DNA of 23,028 nt. It comes from a virus. The notes below the pieces were generated by a model. The model worked only from the letters and a program-made list of their open reading frames with translations. It was not told where the DNA came from and did no database searches. The stretch lies in the IMG/VR virus record IMGVR_UViG_3300005043_000095, positions 1 through 23,028 of that record; one strand, written 5' to 3'. Below are positions 20,280 through 23,028 of this stretch, one piece after another. Both the position numbers and the translations under genes were made by a program. Positions within the stretch are counted from its first letter, which is position 1, and every line of letters begins with the position of its first letter.

Positions 20280-21733
20280 AAGCTTCTAAAAAAGAGTTAC
20301 TTGATAACAGCATTATTGAGCGTTTAAATGACAATCAACTAGTAGGTATGATGCATGAATTACCTGACACTGATGAGTTGTTACGTAAGGCAGGGGTAGA
20401 CCAAGAGGTTTATAACGAAATCCTACAAGACCCGCATGTAATGGGTGAAGTACGGCAGATTTATAGCTCTTTGTTAGGGTTTAAATATGAATTACAAGCG
20501 GGTGATGAGTCTAGCACTGCGCAACAAGCCTTAGAACTTTGCCAGAGTATATTTAAACAAAGACCACACCGCACTATGCGTTGGAATGATTTGTTTTGGT
20601 CTATTGGTAAAGCACCATTAACTGGTCGTAGAGTACATGCCATTAACTGGCAAGAGAAAAAAGGCAAGTTAATACCTGAACAAATTAAAGATATTGAGGC
20701 CTGTAAATATGGTTTTAATAGTGAAGGTGAATTACTGATTAAAAGCATGGAAATACCACAAGGTGAAGTTGCCCCTGATATGCGATTTTTAATCACTCGG
20801 CATATGTCTGATGCAACTAACCCGTACGGCTTAGCAATATTGAGTTGTTGTTTTTGGAGTTGGATGTTTAAAAACGGAGGTTTAAAGTTTTTTGTTCGCT
20901 TTTGTGAGCGATTTGGACAGCCATTCCCTATTGGAAAATACCCTCAAGGTACTCTTGAAGGAGATATTGATAAATTAATTGAATCACTTAAGCGCTTATC
21001 TGAAGATGCGGTTGCTGCAATTCCTGACGATAGCAGTATTGATATTTTAGAAGTTAAAACCAGTGGGCAATTGCCGCAAGAGCGTTTGGTTTTATTAATG
21101 AACCGTGAAATGAGTAAAGCATTAACCAGCCAAACTGCGGCGAGTGAATTAACGGGTGAAGGTGGTAGTAGAGCAGCGTCAGAAACGCATCAAGGTAGAA
21201 CAGATCAAAATGCTAAAGCTGATCGCGCATTAGTGGCAGATACAATGAACCAGCTGTTTGAGTTCACAACTATTGTGAACTTTGGTGAGAACGTGCCACC
21301 GCCAACGTTGAAATATATTGATAAAAAGCAAATCAGTAAGGAAGACGTCGAAATAACAGTAATGGCAGCAACTTCAGTACCAATTAAGGCTGATGAATTT
21401 TATAGCCGCACAGGATTCACTAAACCTGCCAAGAATGACGAAACCATATTCTTAGGTGCTAGTGTAGTCAAAGAGCCAAACAAAGGCACGGTTGCTGAAT
21501 TCGCAAATGGAAAGTTTAAAAAAACACAAGACTGGGATGATTATGATCAGTCGATTAGTGATCTTGTTGAGCAGATAAGGAAAGCGGTTGCGACAGGTGA
21601 AACATTAGAAAATGCATTAGATGCCATGGTTACATTAATGCCTGAATTAGATAAGAGTGTTTTAAATAATTTAGTTAGCCAGGAGCTTGAGATTGAGTTT
21701 GGCGCGGGCATGTTGGATGCTGATAATGACTAA
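20276..21733 (+). CDS. Portal protein (Mu gp29-like, DUF935)
   Basis: This 485-aa protein matches the DUF935 portal family: LLRKAGVDQEVYNEILQDPHV at about residues 36-55 (the 'L..D..V...' region), FWSIGKAPLTGRRVHAINW, then SRHxSD-like RHMSDATNPYGLAILSCCFWSWMFKNGG, and a FVRFCERFGQPFPIGKYP segment (roughly 205-225). The C-terminal part is helical and acidic. It forms the dodecameric ring for DNA entry. Mu gp29 is about 512 aa. Its ATG overlaps the TerL stop and its end overlaps the MuF gene start by 8 bases. Confidence 0.88.
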   Translation: MKASKKELLDNSIIERLNDNQLVGMMHELPDTDELLRKAGVDQEVYNEILQDPHVMGEVRQIYSSLLGFKYELQAGDESSTAQQALELCQSIFKQRPHRTMRWNDLFWSIGKAPLTGRRVHAINWQEKKGKLIPEQIKDIEACKYGFNSEGELLIKSMEIPQGEVAPDMRFLITRHMSDATNPYGLAILSCCFWSWMFKNGGLKFFVRFCERFGQPFPIGKYPQGTLEGDIDKLIESLKRLSEDAVAAIPDDSSIDILEVKTSGQLPQERLVLLMNREMSKALTSQTAASELTGEGGSRAASETHQGRTDQNAKADRALVADTMNQLFEFTTIVNFGENVPPPTLKYIDKKQISKEDVEITVMAATSVPIKADEFYSRTGFTKPAKNDETIFLGASVVKEPNKGTVAEFANGKFKKTQDWDDYDQSISDLVEQIRKAVATGETLENALDAMVTLMPELDKSVLNNLVSQELEIEFGAGMLDADND

Positions 21734-22979
21734 TTCAACCTCTGTAAGTTACGGTTCACTGCCTTATACCGAGGCAATCGAGTACTTTAAACAAAAGCTC
21801 ATCATTCCCAGTAAGCAATGGAATGATTTAACGGGTTCTATTCATGCTAAAGGCTTCACTATTGCCGGAGCAACTAAATTAGAGCTACTGCAAGACTTCT
21901 ATAAAACCATTGGTGAGTATATTACCAATGGCGACAGCTTAGGTAATTTCTTAAAAGATTTTGATGCTATTGCGGCTAAACATGGTTGGTCATATAAAGG
22001 TGATCGCCGCTGGCGCGCTAAAGTTATTTTAAATACGAATAAACGCTCTGCTTATATGGCTGGACGTTGGCAGCAGCTGCAGCGAGTTAAAACCCGTAGA
22101 CCTTATCTTATTTACATGACCGTTGATGATGGCCGTGTACGTGATGAACATCAAAAGTGGCATTTAAAGGTTTATCACATTGATGATCCCTTCTGGAAAG
22201 CTCATTACCCACCTAATGGTTGGATGTGCCGTTGTTATGTCCGATCAGCCTCTCAAAAAGACCTAGATCGCTTAGGCTTAAAAGTAGGCCAAAGCAAGGT
22301 TATTGAGCCCATTGAAATAATAGATTCTGAAACAGGCGTTATCACTAAAAAGATGCCTGGCATTGATGTTGGTTGGGATTATAACGTGGGTAAAGCTTGG
22401 CTGGCTCCTGAGGTTATTTTAGGGCAGCAGTTAATGGAGTTGCCTACTAAATTACGTAAGCCCGCTTTAGATTGGTTTGATAACTCTATATTTGATGAGC
22501 CATTTAAGCAGTTAGTTGATTCTACTGCTATGCAATTAGCAAAGGGGAATAGTGTAAATCAAGGTTTAGCGCAAACAGCGGGGTATTTAACAGAAGAGAT
22601 CATTGAAGGGCTAGCGACTAAGAACTTAATCCCCGTTGGTGCTGCCATTGTGGTGAGAGACGGAGATATTGCCCACTGGCTACGACATTCAAAAAATGAC
22701 AGAGGCGCATCAGTGCCACTATCTATAGCAACAAAATTACCTAGATTGATTCGTGATCCAAATGTTGTGCTTTTCGATGGTAAAGATTTGGTTTTTGCTG
22801 AGAAGCTGAATGATGGCCGTTACGCTAAGTTTGTTCTTAAACTCAATTTTAATGCCCGTTTAAGACACAATAAATCACGCTTTAAAGAGTATTTAAACGT
22901 GTTTAAATCAGCAGGAATTGTTTTAGCAGATAATTTACGTGAACCGCGGTACGAAATAATAAAAGGTAAAATAGAGTAG
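21726..22979 (+). CDS. F: Mu gp30/F-like head morphogenesis protein with C-terminal PBECR-type domain
   Basis: I start this at ATG 21726 (417 aa), inside the portal end, instead of the TTG at 21687. The MuF core (about residues 60-180) contains RRPYLIYMTVDDGRVRDEHQ and DPFWKAHYPPNGWMCRC, the hallmark of the Phage_Mu_F family, a minor head protein at the portal. A linker follows to about residue 295. Residues about 300-400 (IPVGAAIVVRDGDIAHWLRHSK..., RLIRDPNVVLFDGKDLVFAEKLNDGRYAKFVLKLNF) resemble the PBECR nuclease-like domains of the Barnase/EndoU/colicin/RelE fold group that cap many MuF proteins. It may be an ejected effector. Length is close to Mu gp30 (about 427 aa). The last 49 bases of the window (22980-23028) show no clear gene. 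Confidence 0.85.
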   Translation: MTNSTSVSYGSLPYTEAIEYFKQKLIIPSKQWNDLTGSIHAKGFTIAGATKLELLQDFYKTIGEYITNGDSLGNFLKDFDAIAAKHGWSYKGDRRWRAKVILNTNKRSAYMAGRWQQLQRVKTRRPYLIYMTVDDGRVRDEHQKWHLKVYHIDDPFWKAHYPPNGWMCRCYVRSASQKDLDRLGLKVGQSKVIEPIEIIDSETGVITKKMPGIDVGWDYNVGKAWLAPEVILGQQLMELPTKLRKPALDWFDNSIFDEPFKQLVDSTAMQLAKGNSVNQGLAQTAGYLTEEIIEGLATKNLIPVGAAIVVRDGDIAHWLRHSKNDRGASVPLSIATKLPRLIRDPNVVLFDGKDLVFAEKLNDGRYAKFVLKLNFNARLRHNKSRFKEYLNVFKSAGIVLADNLREPRYEIIKGKIE

Positions 22980-23028
22980 TTGGTGAGGAATGGAAGGACG
23001 CATAACCTTCATATGGTGGATAGTTACC

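Noticed and set aside
22990-23028. Possible start of a further plus-strand gene at the window edge
   Set aside because: The ATG at 22990 has GGTGAGG too close to it and only 13 codons are visible, so no gene can be supported.

Overview
The window is the central part of a Mu-like transposable prophage (or phage) in an AT-rich gammaproteobacterium. The codon use, HU sequence and general style suggest a marine Alteromonadales host such as Pseudoalteromonas, Shewanella or Colwellia; this is inference, because no host gene is visible. The diagnostic phage genes are a DDE transposase (A), its AAA+ partner (B), Ner, a Mu gp16/GemA-like protein, a Mor-like activator, a TerS/TerL pair, a DUF935 portal, a MuF head protein, protease I with a nested scaffold Z, and a major capsid protein T.

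Layout, left to right. (1) 1-2971, minus strand: head genes I/Z, a decoration-like protein, T, gp35-like and the start of a gp36-like gene, running leftward out of the window. (2) 2972-3181: a control region with an 18-bp box that recurs upstream of the lysis genes, two hairpins with T-runs and a possible alternative pairing. (3) 3182-5210, plus strand: a compact accessory operon of an unknown 86-aa protein, a DUF2786 protein, a zinc-ribbon plus PapB-like regulator, an RMF-like protein, an Acb2-like anti-CBASS cyclic-nucleotide sponge and a 31-aa membrane peptide. (4) 5211-5595: no gene, but terminator hairpins, one apparently bidirectional. (5) 5596-8220, minus strand: a LexA/CI-type (S24) repressor followed by a coiled-coil protein and a membrane-anchored DUF4041-like/GIY-YIG protein, probably expressed in the lysogen. 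(6) 8225-8326: operator and divergent early control region. (7) 8327-16574, plus strand: early and middle genes from ner through A, B, DUF3164, HU, an exonuclease, gp16-like and Mor-like. (8) 16575-22979, plus strand: hairpin, late-type promoter, then lysis genes (lysozyme-like, holin, coiled-coil/TM protein), terminase, portal and MuF head protein.

How the parts work together: the repressor keeps the early operon silent. On induction Ner and A/B drive replicative transposition, and the Mor-like protein would then switch on late promoters. The repeated 18-bp box, with a -10-like hexamer at the same distance in both copies, is my candidate for its binding site. If so, the accessory operon and the lysis/packaging operon are switched on together.

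The main oddities are these. The head operon, which is continuous in Mu (gp28-29-30-G-I/Z-T), is split here: terminase, portal and MuF run rightward, while I/Z/T run leftward about 14 kb away on the other side of the early region. A long antisense ORF overlaps the gene after ner. The accessory operon appears dedicated to counter-defence and host control. A membrane nuclease-like pair sits in the repressor transcript.
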